A stretch of DNA of 64,000 nt from Bin87 sp965204685 (GTDB taxonomy: Bacteria > Chloroflexota > Dehalococcoidia > Lucifugimonadales > UBA3495): contig OZ242004.1 in the NCBI GenBank assembly GCA_965204685.1, positions 682,001 through 746,000 on the forward strand, given 5' to 3'. Both the position numbers and the translations under genes were made by a program. Under the pieces are notes generated by a model. It did no database searches, had not been told where the DNA came from, and saw only the letters and a program-made list of their open reading frames with translations. Of this stretch, positions 18,302 through 26,930 are shown one piece after another (positions within the stretch are counted from its first letter, which is position 1; the number at the start of each line of letters is the position of its first letter).

Positions 18302-19477
18302 ATGTACGACCTGCTCATCAAAGGCGGCACGGTAATCGATCCCACGCAGAACCTGAACGGCGCTTACGACGTCGCCATCACCGACGGCAAGATCGCCGCT
18401 GTTGCGGCAGATATCTCGGTCGACGAGGCTTCCCGCGTTGTCGAGGTGCGCGGCAGATACGTCACCCCTGGCCTGATCGACCTGCACACCCACGTCTACG
18501 AAGGTGTGAATGGGAATGGCGTCAACGCCGACGTGGGCGGCGTCCGCGCCGGCGTCACCACCATGGTGGACGCCGGCAGCAGCGGCTGCGACACCTACGG
18601 CGGTTTCCCGGCGCACATCATTCCCAACAACGCCACCGAGGTGATCCCCTTCCTGCACATCTGTCGTACGGGGTTGGCCACCACGCCGGACATCTTCTCG
18701 CCCAGCAGCATCGACCTTGAAAGAACCATACAGGTAGTCGAGGAGAGCAACGGTACCATTCGCGGCATCAAGGCCCGCATGGTTTCCCCCGCCCTGGAGA
18801 TCATGGGTATGGAGATGCCCCGCATGGCCAAGCGCGCGGCCCGGGAAGCCGGCGTGCGGCTTATGGTGCACATCGGCGACACCGAAAAACGCTACCCCGC
18901 CGAGGTGATCCGGGATCTGCTTCCCCTGATGGAGCCGGGAGACATCGTAACCCACTTCTTCACCGCCAATCCGGGCGGCGTGCTGGACAGCGACGGCAAC
19001 CTGGTGCCCGAGGCGCGCGAGGCCCATGAGCGCGGCGTCTGGCTGGACACCGCCCACGGGCGCGCCAATTTCAGCTTCGACATCGGTGAGCGGGTGCTGG
19101 ACCAGGGCGTGGAACCTCACTGCATCAGCACCGACCTGACCGTGCCCGGACGCATCCGTACGGTCCACAGCATGACCGAGATGATGACCCGGTTCCTGGC
19201 CATGGGCTTCACCCTGGACCGGGTGGTGGAGATGTGCACCATCAATCCGGCGCGGGCCATCGGCGAGGAAGAACGGCTGGGCAGCCTGGAAGTCGGCAAG
19301 CAGGCCGACGTTTCGGTGCTGGACATCCAGGACGGCGACTGGGTGGTCTACGACGTGCTGGGCAACGGCCGGCAGTCGGAACGCGCCGTTACTCCCGTGT
19401 TGTCCGTGAAACAGGGAGAGGTGTTCGAAGCCGGTTGGGGGCCTCGGCCATGGGGCTGGGAGCCGGACAACGCCTAG
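18302..19477 (+). CDS. Amidohydrolase/deacetylase family metallohydrolase
   Basis: This 391-residue cyclic amidohydrolase resembles the dihydroorotase/D-aminoacylase-like deacetylases. It starts with the typical LLIKGGTVIDPTQ segment. The metal-binding motif DLHTHV lies near residue 62, a candidate carboxylated lysine is in GIKARM, later ligands are His in MVHIGD and HFF, and the catalytic Asp is in CISTDLT. The C-terminal segment GSLEVGKQADVSVLDI closes the small beta-sandwich domain. It lies 84 bases after the ATPase module and 105 bases before ispH, but shares no obvious pathway with either. The substrate is unknown. Confidence 0.88.
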   Translation: MYDLLIKGGTVIDPTQNLNGAYDVAITDGKIAAVAADISVDEASRVVEVRGRYVTPGLIDLHTHVYEGVNGNGVNADVGGVRAGVTTMVDAGSSGCDTYGGFPAHIIPNNATEVIPFLHICRTGLATTPDIFSPSSIDLERTIQVVEESNGTIRGIKARMVSPALEIMGMEMPRMAKRAAREAGVRLMVHIGDTEKRYPAEVIRDLLPLMEPGDIVTHFFTANPGGVLDSDGNLVPEAREAHERGVWLDTAHGRANFSFDIGERVLDQGVEPHCISTDLTVPGRIRTVHSMTEMMTRFLAMGFTLDRVVEMCTINPARAIGEEERLGSLEVGKQADVSVLDIQDGDWVVYDVLGNGRQSERAVTPVLSVKQGEVFEAGWGPRPWGWEPDNA

Positions 19478-19582
19478 GGACAACATCTACACGCACGAGC
19501 AAAGATAAGCAGGAATTACTGAATGAGCATTCAAGGGATCATGGGCCGCAGGGGCGAAGATGCGCTGCGAGAGGACTACAAG

Positions 19583-20503
19583 ATGGTTGAAGTGATATTG
19601 AGTTCCCCGAGAGGGTTCTGCGCCGGCGTGGTGCGCGCCATCGACGTGGTGGAGGAATGCCTGGAGCGGTTCGGGCCTCCCGTTTACGTCAAGCATCAGA
19701 TCGTGCACAACCCCTACGTCGTGGCTGAGCTGGAGCAGAAAGGAGCCATCACGGTGGAAGAAGTCGACGAGGTTCCCGACGGCTCACTGGTGGTGTTCTC
19801 GGCCCACGGGTCGCCGCCGGAGGATTTCGAGAAGGCGGCCGAGCGAAACCTCCGGGTCATCGACGCGGTGTGTCCGTTGGTGACCCGGGTGCACAACGAG
19901 GCCAAGAAGTACCACCGCGAAGGCAAGAGAGTGCTGCTGGTGGGGCACCAGGGCCACCAGGAGGTCCGCGGGACCATGGGGCAAGCCCCAATGACGCTCA
20001 TCAACGATTCCTCGCCCCTGTCCGAGCAGGAAGTCAGCGCCGAGATGGACTGGTCGGAGGACACCGAGGTAGCCGTCATCACCCAGACCACGCTGTCCGT
20101 AGGCGATACCGCCAACGCCATCGGCGCCATCCAGGAACGGTTCCCCGACGCCGTGGTTCGGAACGACATTTGTTACGCGACCACCAATCGCCAGGACGCG
20201 GTCACGCAAATGGCGGGGCTGGTCGACGTGGTGCTGGTGATCGGCGCGCAGAATTCGTCAAACTGCAACCGGCTCCGGGAGGTCGCCGAGGCTAATGGTA
20301 CGCCGGCCTACCTGATCAACGGCCCGGACGAAATCAACCCCGACTGGCTGCTGGGATGCCGGCGGGCCGGAATTACCTCCGGCGCCTCCACGCCCGAAGT
20401 CCTGGTGGAAGCGGTGATCGAAGCGCTGAACCCCGAGAAGGTCACCCTCCTGGAGGGGGCCGAAGAGGACATCACTTTCACGTTGCCCCGGGAATTGCGC
20501 TGA
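19583..20503 (+). CDS. ispH: 4-hydroxy-3-methylbut-2-enyl diphosphate reductase
   Basis: IspH catalyses the last step of the MEP isoprenoid pathway, making IPP and DMAPP from HMBPP with an iron-sulfur cluster. The three cluster cysteines are in SPRGFCAGV, IDAVCPLVTRVH and NDICYATTNRQ, and the substrate residues SAHGSPP, TQTTLSV and NSSNCNRL are all present. The ATG at 19583 is preferred because GAGAGG lies eight bases upstream and the family begins at this point; an upstream ATG at 19523 would add 20 residues and also has a fair ribosome site. It is a complete, apparently active core gene, converging with the channel-like gene downstream. Confidence 0.95.
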   Translation: MVEVILSSPRGFCAGVVRAIDVVEECLERFGPPVYVKHQIVHNPYVVAELEQKGAITVEEVDEVPDGSLVVFSAHGSPPEDFEKAAERNLRVIDAVCPLVTRVHNEAKKYHREGKRVLLVGHQGHQEVRGTMGQAPMTLINDSSPLSEQEVSAEMDWSEDTEVAVITQTTLSVGDTANAIGAIQERFPDAVVRNDICYATTNRQDAVTQMAGLVDVVLVIGAQNSSNCNRLREVAEANGTPAYLINGPDEINPDWLLGCRRAGITSGASTPEVLVEAVIEALNPEKVTLLEGAEEDITFTLPRELR

Positions 20504-20557
20504 ACGCCAACTCGCCGGGCGGCGCGTCACCTGGTTTGGCCGCCGTGTCCTGGAGGT

Positions 20558-21427
20558 TTATCCCAGGGCCGGGGGCCAGTGCGTTTGCCTCCGCTGTGCC
20601 GCGCTCAACACCCAGCATGTGCTGAGCTCAACCTGGCCCGCGGTCTCTCGCCTCTGCTGGTAGGCCTCCATGAAGTTGGAGGTCAGGATGCCGGCCGGCA
20701 AGGCAAACAGCCCGATGCCCAAGAGGGCGATGAAGCCGGCGATAACCCTCCCGACCAACGTGCCCGGCACTACCTCCAGGGACGGCAGCGTGGTCAGGAT
20801 CACCACCGAGGCCCACAGCGAGTCCCCGATGGACCCGAACTGTTCATGGTTCCCGTTGGGCAGGTTGGTCTCCGCCGAGTGCATCAGGTAGCCCGCCGCC
20901 AGCCAGAAGACGCTCAGCGTCACCAGCACGCTGACCAGCTGCGACGCCGACCGCATCATCACCCGTCCCATCAGACGCATGGCCGGGAAGCGCCGTCCGG
21001 TCATGATCAAGCGAGACACGAGCCGAAAGATCGGCAGCACCTCAACCTCGCCGAAGACGATCATCACCGCCAGCGTCGGCCAGATGGCGATGAAATCGAT
21101 GATAGCCGCGGCGTTGGTGGTGGCGTAGCGCAGCCGGCTCTTCCATCCCCCTTGCCGGTAGTTGCGGTGCCAGACGATGCACCACAGCCGAATCAGGTAC
21201 TCAGCGGCAAACACGCTGACAAAAAAGAATTCCAGCCTGCTGTTGCCGATGGCGAGGTTTACCGCGCTGAACAGCACCAGCCCGAAGATTGTGAAGTCGA
21301 CCACCCTGGCCGCGCCACCGCTGTCCGCCTCCAGCACGTGAAACACCGCATGCTGGAGGCGGACGTAGGGGTGGGCGTCGGGCAGCCGGCATTGCAGCAG
21401 GGAAAACCCGCCGGAAAATATCCCCAT
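20558..21427 (-). CDS. Six-helix K+-channel-fold protein lacking the GYG selectivity filter
   Basis: The 289-residue protein has the layout of a voltage-gated potassium channel of the KvAP/Kch type. Helices are visible at about 42-62, 66-86, 105-125, an S4-like Arg segment (FRLVSRLIMTGRRFPAMR, 134-151), S5 at 163-183 and S6 at 224-250. The pore helix and S6 are well preserved (GDSLWASVVILTT, VPGTLVGRVIAGF, LGIGLFALPAGIL), but the filter that should read TTVGYGD is TTLPSLE (212-218). Without the GYG carbonyl ladder potassium selectivity is not expected. It may be a pore of altered selectivity, a voltage or structural regulator, or a decaying gene. Confidence 0.85.
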   Translation of the reverse strand: MGIFSGGFSLLQCRLPDAHPYVRLQHAVFHVLEADSGGAARVVDFTIFGLVLFSAVNLAIGNSRLEFFFVSVFAAEYLIRLWCIVWHRNYRQGGWKSRLRYATTNAAAIIDFIAIWPTLAVMIVFGEVEVLPIFRLVSRLIMTGRRFPAMRLMGRVMMRSASQLVSVLVTLSVFWLAAGYLMHSAETNLPNGNHEQFGSIGDSLWASVVILTTLPSLEVVPGTLVGRVIAGFIALLGIGLFALPAGILTSNFMEAYQQRRETAGQVELSTCWVLSAAQRRQTHWPPALG

Positions 21428-21566
21428 GGATTACTGTGCGCCGGTATGGTCAGAAGCGGAATTCACCGGATGCGACGGTTTGACAGGATTCGGCGTTCTC
21501 TACTGCCGGATGGATCCAATCCTGCCAATCGCAAAATCCCGCTAATCCCGCTTCTGACGGATGACA
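21428..21566. other. Short intergenic region with possible repeat fragment
   Basis: The 139 bases between the channel gene and the SDR gene contain no gene. An AATCC/AATCC-type repeat (AATCCTGCCAATCGCAAAATCCC around 21518) looks like a worn extragenic repeat. Confidence 0.3.
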
Positions 21567-22319
21567 CTACATGGCGGTCCGCCCGCCATCAATGACCAGT
21601 TCGCTCCCGGTCATAAAGGACGCCTCGTCGGAGGCCAGGAACAGCACGCCGTAGGCGATGTCCTCCGCCTGGCCCAGGCGGCCCAGCGGAGTCCGGTTCA
21701 GCCGGTCCTCGCGGCCGCCGGCAGCCAGCAGATCGGCGGTCATGTCAGTCTCGATGGTGCCGGGATGCACGCTGTTGCACCGGATGCCGTCGCCGGCATG
21801 CTGAATGGCCGTGGACTTGGTGAACAACCGCACCGCACCCTTGGAGGCGGTGTAGGCCGAGGAGATGTGGTTGCCCACCAGCCCGGCTACGCTGGAGATG
21901 TTCACGATGGAACCGCCGCCGTTGCGCCGCATTTCGGGAATGGCGGCCTTGGTGCCCAGGAACACGCCCTTGGCGTTGACACTCATCGTGACGTCCCAGT
22001 TCTCCATCGTGGTGTCCTCAACTCGCTCCGGCATATACACGCCGGCGTTGTTCACTAGGATGTCCAGCTTTCCGAACCGCTCCACCGCGGCCGCGATGGC
22101 GTCTTGCCAGGACTGCTCGTCGGTCACGTCCAGGTGGACGAACAGACACTCGCCGCCCAATTCGTTGATTTCAGCCTCAACCTGCCGTCCCAGTTCGTCC
22201 CTTAGGTCGCCGATAACCACCTTGCAACCCTCGCGGGAGAACATTCGCGCCTCGGTGGCGCCCATGCCCCGGGCACCGCCGCTGATGAAAGCCACCTTGT
22301 TTTCCAGTCTCATTTTCAA
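21567..22319 (-). CDS. Short-chain dehydrogenase/reductase (SDR), classical
   Basis: This 250-residue SDR has the NAD(P)-binding TGxxxGxG-type motif GGARGMG near residue 15, the NNAG motif in ILVNNAGVYMP, the catalytic Ser in VNISSVAG, the Y-x3-K catalytic pair in YTASKGAV, and the usual C-terminal GSELVIDGG. It probably oxidises or reduces a secondary alcohol or ketone with NAD. Two close relatives lie at 24565-25317 and 33794-34570. It lies 14 bases downstream of a Uma2 gene on the same strand. Confidence 0.93.
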   Translation of the reverse strand: MKMRLENKVAFISGGARGMGATEARMFSREGCKVVIGDLRDELGRQVEAEINELGGECLFVHLDVTDEQSWQDAIAAAVERFGKLDILVNNAGVYMPERVEDTTMENWDVTMSVNAKGVFLGTKAAIPEMRRNGGGSIVNISSVAGLVGNHISSAYTASKGAVRLFTKSTAIQHAGDGIRCNSVHPGTIETDMTADLLAAGGREDRLNRTPLGRLGQAEDIAYGVLFLASDEASFMTGSELVIDGGRTAM

Positions 22320-22332
22320 TGCCTCGCTGTCG

Positions 22333-23055
22333 TTATTGCTGTCGCAGTTGTTCCAGTTGCTCCCGGAGCCGAGCGATTTCGGCTTCGGCGGCTCGGTGTG
22401 CAGCTTCGCTTTCGCGGCGGGCTTCCTCGGTTTCCTGATGCGTCCGCAGCCATTCTCCAGCCACTGGATCGTACAGCCGCAGCTTCAAGTCCGGCGTTAC
22501 GCAGATTTCCAGCTCCAGCCCCGCACTGTATCCGCGCAGGATTCCCGCGTCGTCCGTGGTGAGCGGCCGCTCCCGATATTCCGTGCCTTCCAGCGTTTCC
22601 ATGACGAGAGCCGGCGTAAAGTAGTTTCCGGTTGGGTCGAAGCGCACGTACTCCGTAACGCCCATGTCGGCGTAAATGCGGCGCTTTTCGGTGGCGTCCC
22701 GCCGCCAAGTCCTGGAGGATGCGATTTCCATAACGAAATCCGGGACCCGGCCTTCGCGCCAGACCAGCCAGGAGTCCCGTGGGTGGCGGCTGGTGACGCC
22801 AAAGACGACGAAGACATCGGGCGCGACTCTGACGTCATTGCGGTTCATCTGATAGTAGATCAGCAGGTCGCCGCCGACGTAAACGTCGTTACATTCGTGG
22901 TATCGGACGCGGAGCGTGGACACCGTTTCAGTCAGGGGCGCGTACTGCGCTTCGGATTCGGCCATGGGTTCACCGTCGGAAGATGGGTAGTCGATGGTGA
23001 GATCATCAACCTCATCCTCGTAAGGAACCTGTACCTTTGTGGTTTTGCTGACCAT
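22333..23055 (-). CDS. Uma2/DUF820 family protein with C-terminal coiled coil
   Basis: This 240-residue protein belongs to the Uma2 (DUF820) group, related to PD-(D/E)xK nucleases. The metal-binding style acidic residues are in APDVFVVFG and PDFVMEIASSRTWRRD, followed by the usual EKRRIYADMGVTEYVRFD segment. From about residue 205 it is a charged, heptad-like coiled coil (EEARRESEAAHRAAEAEIARL). Uma2 proteins are expanded in cyanobacteria and Chloroflexota; their true substrate is unclear. It is followed by an SDR gene and preceded by the CSC-type membrane protein gene, in one direction. Confidence 0.85.
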   Translation of the reverse strand: MVSKTTKVQVPYEDEVDDLTIDYPSSDGEPMAESEAQYAPLTETVSTLRVRYHECNDVYVGGDLLIYYQMNRNDVRVAPDVFVVFGVTSRHPRDSWLVWREGRVPDFVMEIASSRTWRRDATEKRRIYADMGVTEYVRFDPTGNYFTPALVMETLEGTEYRERPLTTDDAGILRGYSAGLELEICVTPDLKLRLYDPVAGEWLRTHQETEEARRESEAAHRAAEAEIARLREQLEQLRQQ

Positions 23056-23127
23056 ATGATTAGCTCCAAATGTCTACGGAGGCATCAGGTAACGGTTGCT
23101 GCCGACAACGACCGTTTCGCATCTTCA

Positions 23128-23715
23128 TTATAGGCGAGGCCGGCGGCGGATGCCCAAGGCGATAACGCCGGCCAGCAGAGCCAGCGCGGTCACGTCCGTG
23201 GCGCTACCGCCCGAGTTCGCCGGGGCGGAGCAGGCACCCCCGCCGCTGACACGAGCGGCAGGGGTGGACTCGGGCGGCTGTCCCGGGCCCAGCGCCGCGA
23301 AATCGGCAAACGCCATCCACGCCGGGGCGGTGCGGGTGCATAACCCGGTTCTTCTGCCTTCCCAGGTATAGACGATGTAATTCTGCCCCTCTTTGAACTC
23401 GAAGCCGCAGGATATTTCGCTGCGCTCGGTTTCGACGGTCAAGGTGGGCCAGCGCGGCCCCTTCCAGACCCGGGTAACCCGGAACTCCACCGTCACCAGC
23501 GCCGACGACGAAAGCCGATACGGGGAAGTGCCACTGAATTTCACCGAAGTCACTTCTCCGGCAAACACCGAGTCCGCCCGCTCCAGAGCCTCGGCCGGAG
23601 AACCGGAGGGAGCGCAGGAGCAGGCGTGGACCGGTTCCGCTCCGGCCAGTAACGCCAGCATGACCGCAGCCAGCCCTGCGACCAGCGCCAGTCGGTTAGC
23701 AGAGATCAGCGCCAA
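23128..23715 (-). CDS. Secreted Cys-rich NTR/TIMP-like protein with C-terminal membrane anchor
   Basis: This 195-residue protein has an N-terminal signal peptide ending at VHA, followed by a mature N-terminus CSCAPSGSPAEAL, as in netrin/TIMP-like (NTR) domains where the first cysteine is at the mature end. Beta-strand-rich segments follow (VFAGEVTSVKF, LVTVEFRVTRVWKGP, ENYIVYTWEG-like). A linker with Gly/Ser and another Cys leads to a hydrophobic C-terminal helix (TDVTALALLAGVIALGI) and a basic tail RRRPRL, suggesting a surface anchor. It lies between two Uma2 genes on the same strand. The role is unknown; I do not recognise a closer family. Confidence 0.7.
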   Translation of the reverse strand: MALISANRLALVAGLAAVMLALLAGAEPVHACSCAPSGSPAEALERADSVFAGEVTSVKFSGTSPYRLSSSALVTVEFRVTRVWKGPRWPTLTVETERSEISCGFEFKEGQNYIVYTWEGRRTGLCTRTAPAWMAFADFAALGPGQPPESTPAARVSGGGACSAPANSGGSATDVTALALLAGVIALGIRRRPRL

Positions 23716-23719
23716 GCTG

Positions 23720-24511
23720 CTATGGTTGCTGTTGTGACAGTTGTTCGCGGAGCCGGGCGATTTCGGCTTCAGCCGCCTGACGCCTAGCCTCGCTGGATTG
23801 CAAGGCCGCTTCAGCCGCCCGGCGCCCGGCCTCGCTGGATTGCAGGGCTGATTCCGCCGCTCGACGGCCCGCTTCGCTTTCCAGGTGCGTAGTTAGCCAT
23901 TCACCCGTCGCCGGGTCAAAGAGTCTGAGGTACAGACCGGGCAGCACGCAGAAGTCCAACTCGAAGATTGCGCTGTAGCCCCGCAGTATGTCAGCCTCGT
24001 CCATAACCACTGGCAACTGCTGATACTCGCCATCCACCAGACGCTCGCCCACCAGGGGCGGCGTAAAGAAACGGCCTGTCGGGTCAAAGCGCCAGTATTC
24101 GGACACACCCATCCCGGCGTAAATGTCCCTCTTTTCGGCAACGTCCCGCCGCCAGGTGCTTTGAGACGCAATTTCCATCACAAAATCCGGAGCCTTGCCC
24201 TCGCGCCACACCAGCCAGGAATCGCGGGGATGGTTGCCGGACGCGCCGAAAACCGCGTAAACATCCGGAGCGATGCTCAGGTCACTGCGGTTGATGCGGT
24301 AATAGATCAGCATATCGCCGGCGACGTACACGTCGGATCGGCCATGATAGCGAACCCGGAGGGCGGAGACGGTGTTGGTCAAAGGGATGTACTGAAAGTC
24401 GGTTTCGGCCATGCGCTCACCGTCTGCGGAAGGATAGTGGATGGATAAGTCGTCCACCTCCTCATTCTCATTGCGGTGCGCGCCGACCTGCCTTGCTAAC
24501 TTGTTGACCAT
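23720..24511 (-). CDS. Uma2/DUF820 family protein with repeat-containing tail
   Basis: This 263-residue Uma2 protein is a close paralogue of the one at 22333-23055; the two share the WLVWREG and DFVMEIAS segments and the same domain layout. The acidic core positions are in SIAPDVYAVFG and PDFVMEIASQSTWRRD. The C-terminal tail is a coiled coil that contains two 42-base tandem repeats. It sits four bases downstream-adjacent to the CSC-type gene and 53 bases downstream of an SDR gene. The duplicated Uma2/SDR arrangement points to local duplication and divergence. Confidence 0.85.
   Translation of the reverse strand: MVNKLARQVGAHRNENEEVDDLSIHYPSADGERMAETDFQYIPLTNTVSALRVRYHGRSDVYVAGDMLIYYRINRSDLSIAPDVYAVFGASGNHPRDSWLVWREGKAPDFVMEIASQSTWRRDVAEKRDIYAGMGVSEYWRFDPTGRFFTPPLVGERLVDGEYQQLPVVMDEADILRGYSAIFELDFCVLPGLYLRLFDPATGEWLTTHLESEAGRRAAESALQSSEAGRRAAEAALQSSEARRQAAEAEIARLREQLSQQQP
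23787..23870. repeat. In-frame 42-bp tandem repeat (two copies)
   Basis: Two 42-base units (23787-23828 and 23829-23870) encode 14-residue stretches of the type SSEAGRRAAEAALQ inside the Uma2 coiled-coil tail. A third, degenerate unit follows. The copy number may vary between strains. Confidence 0.6.
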
Positions 24512-24564
24512 GAGGCGCTACTCCATTGCGGACGCATGGGCCGTGTGTGATGCGGTTTCACGGG

Positions 24565-25317
24565 CTATTGCGCGAACAGACCGCCGTCGATCACCAGTTC
24601 GCTGCCAGTCATGAACGATGACTCGTCCGAGGCCAGAAACAGTACGCCCCAGGCTACGTCCTCAGCCTGCCCAACCCGGCCGATGGGCGTTCGATCCAGC
24701 GAAGCCTGTCGCGCCGCGTCGTCCCGCAGCAGGGTGGGCGTGGTCATGGGCGTTTCGATGATGCCCGGGTGCACCGAGTTGCAGCGGATGCCCTCGGCCG
24801 CGTACTGGATGGCGGTGGACTTGGTGAACAAGCGCACCGCGCCCTTGGTGGCCCCGTAGGCCGGCGCCCGCCAGCTTCCGATCAGGCCGGCCACGCTGGA
24901 GATGTTGATGATGGAGCCGCCGCCGGCCTTGCGCATCTCGGGTATCGCCGCCTTGGTACCCAGGAACACGCCCTTGGCGTTGATGTCGAAGATGTTGTCC
25001 CACAGCTCCTCGCTGGTGTCCTCGATACCCACCTGGCGATAGATGCCGGCGTTGTTCACCAGGATGTCCAGCTTCCCGAACCGCTCCACGGCGGTGTTGA
25101 CGGCAGCGTTCCATTCGTCTTCGCTGGTGACGTCCAGTTTCACGAAGACGCACTCGCCGCCGGTCTCGTTGATCTCCGCCTCCAGTTGCCGGCCCTCGTC
25201 CTCAAGGACATCCGCGATGACCACTTTGCAACCTTCTCGCGCGAACATTCGGGCTTCCGCGGCACCCTGCCCCCGGGATCCGCCGCTGATCAGGGCAACC
25301 TTGTTTTCCAGACGCAT
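24565..25317 (-). CDS. Short-chain dehydrogenase/reductase (SDR), classical
   Basis: This 250-residue SDR has the cofactor motif GGSRGQG near residue 15, NNAG in ILVNNAGIYRQV, catalytic Ser in INISSVAG, the catalytic YGATKGAV pair, and the same C-terminal GSELVIDGG as its paralogue at 21567-22319. The two are so alike that a recent duplication with a Uma2 gene is likely. The gene is the first in a minus-strand cluster and reads away from the MFS gene at 25716. Confidence 0.93.
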   Translation of the reverse strand: MRLENKVALISGGSRGQGAAEARMFAREGCKVVIADVLEDEGRQLEAEINETGGECVFVKLDVTSEDEWNAAVNTAVERFGKLDILVNNAGIYRQVGIEDTSEELWDNIFDINAKGVFLGTKAAIPEMRKAGGGSIINISSVAGLIGSWRAPAYGATKGAVRLFTKSTAIQYAAEGIRCNSVHPGIIETPMTTPTLLRDDAARQASLDRTPIGRVGQAEDVAWGVLFLASDESSFMTGSELVIDGGLFAQ

Positions 25318-25715
25318 ACAAACACCTCCAGGATGGCCGCCCGTTTGACGGCTGACGTTGGCTCCGGGATAAGGTTTCTACGGGACGATACGATTGTAGC
25401 CCAGCGTGATAGGCAGTCAAGCGGGGACCGCATGGTCCAGCCACCGGCTGGACTCGATCAACACCCAGACGGTGCACCGGGTGGCTACAATGCGTATGGG
25501 CTATAATTATCGCCGGTAATTATCATCCATATATCATTATTCGTCATGCCAACCGCCTGCCCCGTCAGGCGCGCCAGGAGCGAACTCTGAGGACTGCCGG
25601 TCGCAACCTACTCAGACCTGCCGGCCACAGTTTTGCCGCCACCCCGAAAGGTACCAGCGACATCAGTACACGAACGGCACAAGCAGCGCATAGGGAGGTA
25701 AACAAAGCATGGTTC
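25318..25715. other. Divergent intergenic region with -10-like elements and short direct repeat
   Basis: No gene is supported in these 398 bases. TATAAT lies at 25502-25507 and TACAAT at 25486-25491, and AATTATC occurs twice (25505-25511 and 25518-25524, a 13-base spacing), a pattern that could be a regulator site next to a promoter. A GGGAGG ribosome site sits at 25693-25698 before the MFS gene. Confidence 0.35.
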
Positions 25716-26876
25716 ATGGCCGTGCTGGCGCTTACCGTTTTTGCCACCATCAGCGCGATCCTCATCGTTCCGCCGCTCCTGGTCGAAATCGCGACCGATC
25801 TGGAAATATCGGTTGCGGTGGCCGGCCAGCTGGCCACCGCAACCTTTGCGGCCTGGGCGGTCACCGGAGTATCGGCCGGTCCGCTGTCCGACTCGTTCGG
25901 TCGCCGGCCGGTGGCCCTGGTGAGCCTAGCGGTGCTCTCGTTATCCACGCTGGGTTGCGCATTCGCGCCGAACCTGGAGACGCTGCTGGCCCTGCGTGTC
26001 CTGACCGGCCTGGGCGGGGGCGTGATACCTCCCAACATTGTGGGGTCGGTAGCCGACGTCATTTCCCCCGCGAGGCGGGCGCGGGCGGTTAGCGCCCTGC
26101 TGTCGATCCAGGGTCTGGCGGCGGCCATCAGCGTACCGTTGGTGGCGGTGCTGGCCGACCTGGGCGGCTGGCAGTTTGCGTTTATCGTGTACGGCAGCGT
26201 GTTGGTGGTCGGGCTGGTGGCAAACTTCCTGTGGCTTCCCAAAGAGAGCGGAGAGCGAGTCCGGAACTTCGCGTACTTTTCCAGGTACAGGTCACTGGTG
26301 TCGCTGCGGTTCTTCCGCGTGGCAGTGCCCGTAAATGTCACGCAACGCATCGCCTTCTGGGGGAGCATCAGTTTCTTCGCTGCCTACCTGATACATACCT
26401 TCGACCTGAGCGTGGGCTTCGTGGCCCTGCCGTTGGCGATAACGTCGCTTGGACAGATGGCCGGCAATTACAGCGCTTCCTACGGGGCAAGCCTGAGATA
26501 TCGCGCGCTGATCATCGCCGCCTGCGGCATCGCCGGTGGGGCGTTCGGGTTCGTGGTGTTTTCCGTGGAGATGGGCCTGTGGGCAACGGTGGCCGTTGCG
26601 ACCCTCAGCACCGGCCTGCTGAGCGTGTCGTTCCCGATCCTCATCGCCGCCAGCACCGAGTATTCCGGCGAGTCCAAGGCCACCGGCGTGGGCCTCATGG
26701 GTTTCAGCAACCAGGGTGGCGGCATGCTGGGCGCTGCCATAGCGGGAGCGCTGTTGGCCAGCGTGGGGTACATGGGAATCGGCTATATGTGCGTCGGCGC
26801 AACCGTCGTCAGCGCGCTGCTGACGAGCCTGTTCGGCCGGCAGTTCGGGGAGTCGGCGGGGCAGAACCGCGGGTAG
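25716..26876 (+). CDS. MFS transporter
   Basis: This 386-residue protein has about 12 hydrophobic helices and the major facilitator motif A between helices 2 and 3 (GPLSDSFGRRPVAL, residues about 54-67). The RVLTGLGGGVIPPNIVG segment in helix 4 and a central loop near residue 180-200 fit the drug/sugar-efflux group. The ATG at 25716 is taken, but a GGGAGG site lies 17 bases upstream, so an earlier non-ATG start is possible; the frame is open further back. The substrate is unknown. Confidence 0.9.
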   Translation: MAVLALTVFATISAILIVPPLLVEIATDLEISVAVAGQLATATFAAWAVTGVSAGPLSDSFGRRPVALVSLAVLSLSTLGCAFAPNLETLLALRVLTGLGGGVIPPNIVGSVADVISPARRARAVSALLSIQGLAAAISVPLVAVLADLGGWQFAFIVYGSVLVVGLVANFLWLPKESGERVRNFAYFSRYRSLVSLRFFRVAVPVNVTQRIAFWGSISFFAAYLIHTFDLSVGFVALPLAITSLGQMAGNYSASYGASLRYRALIIAACGIAGGAFGFVVFSVEMGLWATVAVATLSTGLLSVSFPILIAASTEYSGESKATGVGLMGFSNQGGGMLGAAIAGALLASVGYMGIGYMCVGATVVSALLTSLFGRQFGESAGQNRG

Positions 26877-26918
26877 GCCGCAGCCGGACCCCTGGCCAGC
26901 AGTTCGCCCGGCCTTCGG

Positions 26919-26924
26919 TACAAT
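26919..26924 (+). promoter_or_regulatory. -10 element very close to the start codon of the TlpA-like gene
   Basis: TACAAT ends seven bases before the ATG at 26931, so transcription would begin at or next to the start codon. A leaderless mRNA is a reasonable reading; no ribosome site is visible in front of the ATG. Confidence 0.35.
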
Positions 26925-26930
26925 ATAGTC

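Noticed and set aside
18155..19486. Minus-strand frame of 443 codons
   Set aside because: It covers the amidohydrolase gene in antisense, with histidine-rich composition typical of such shadows.
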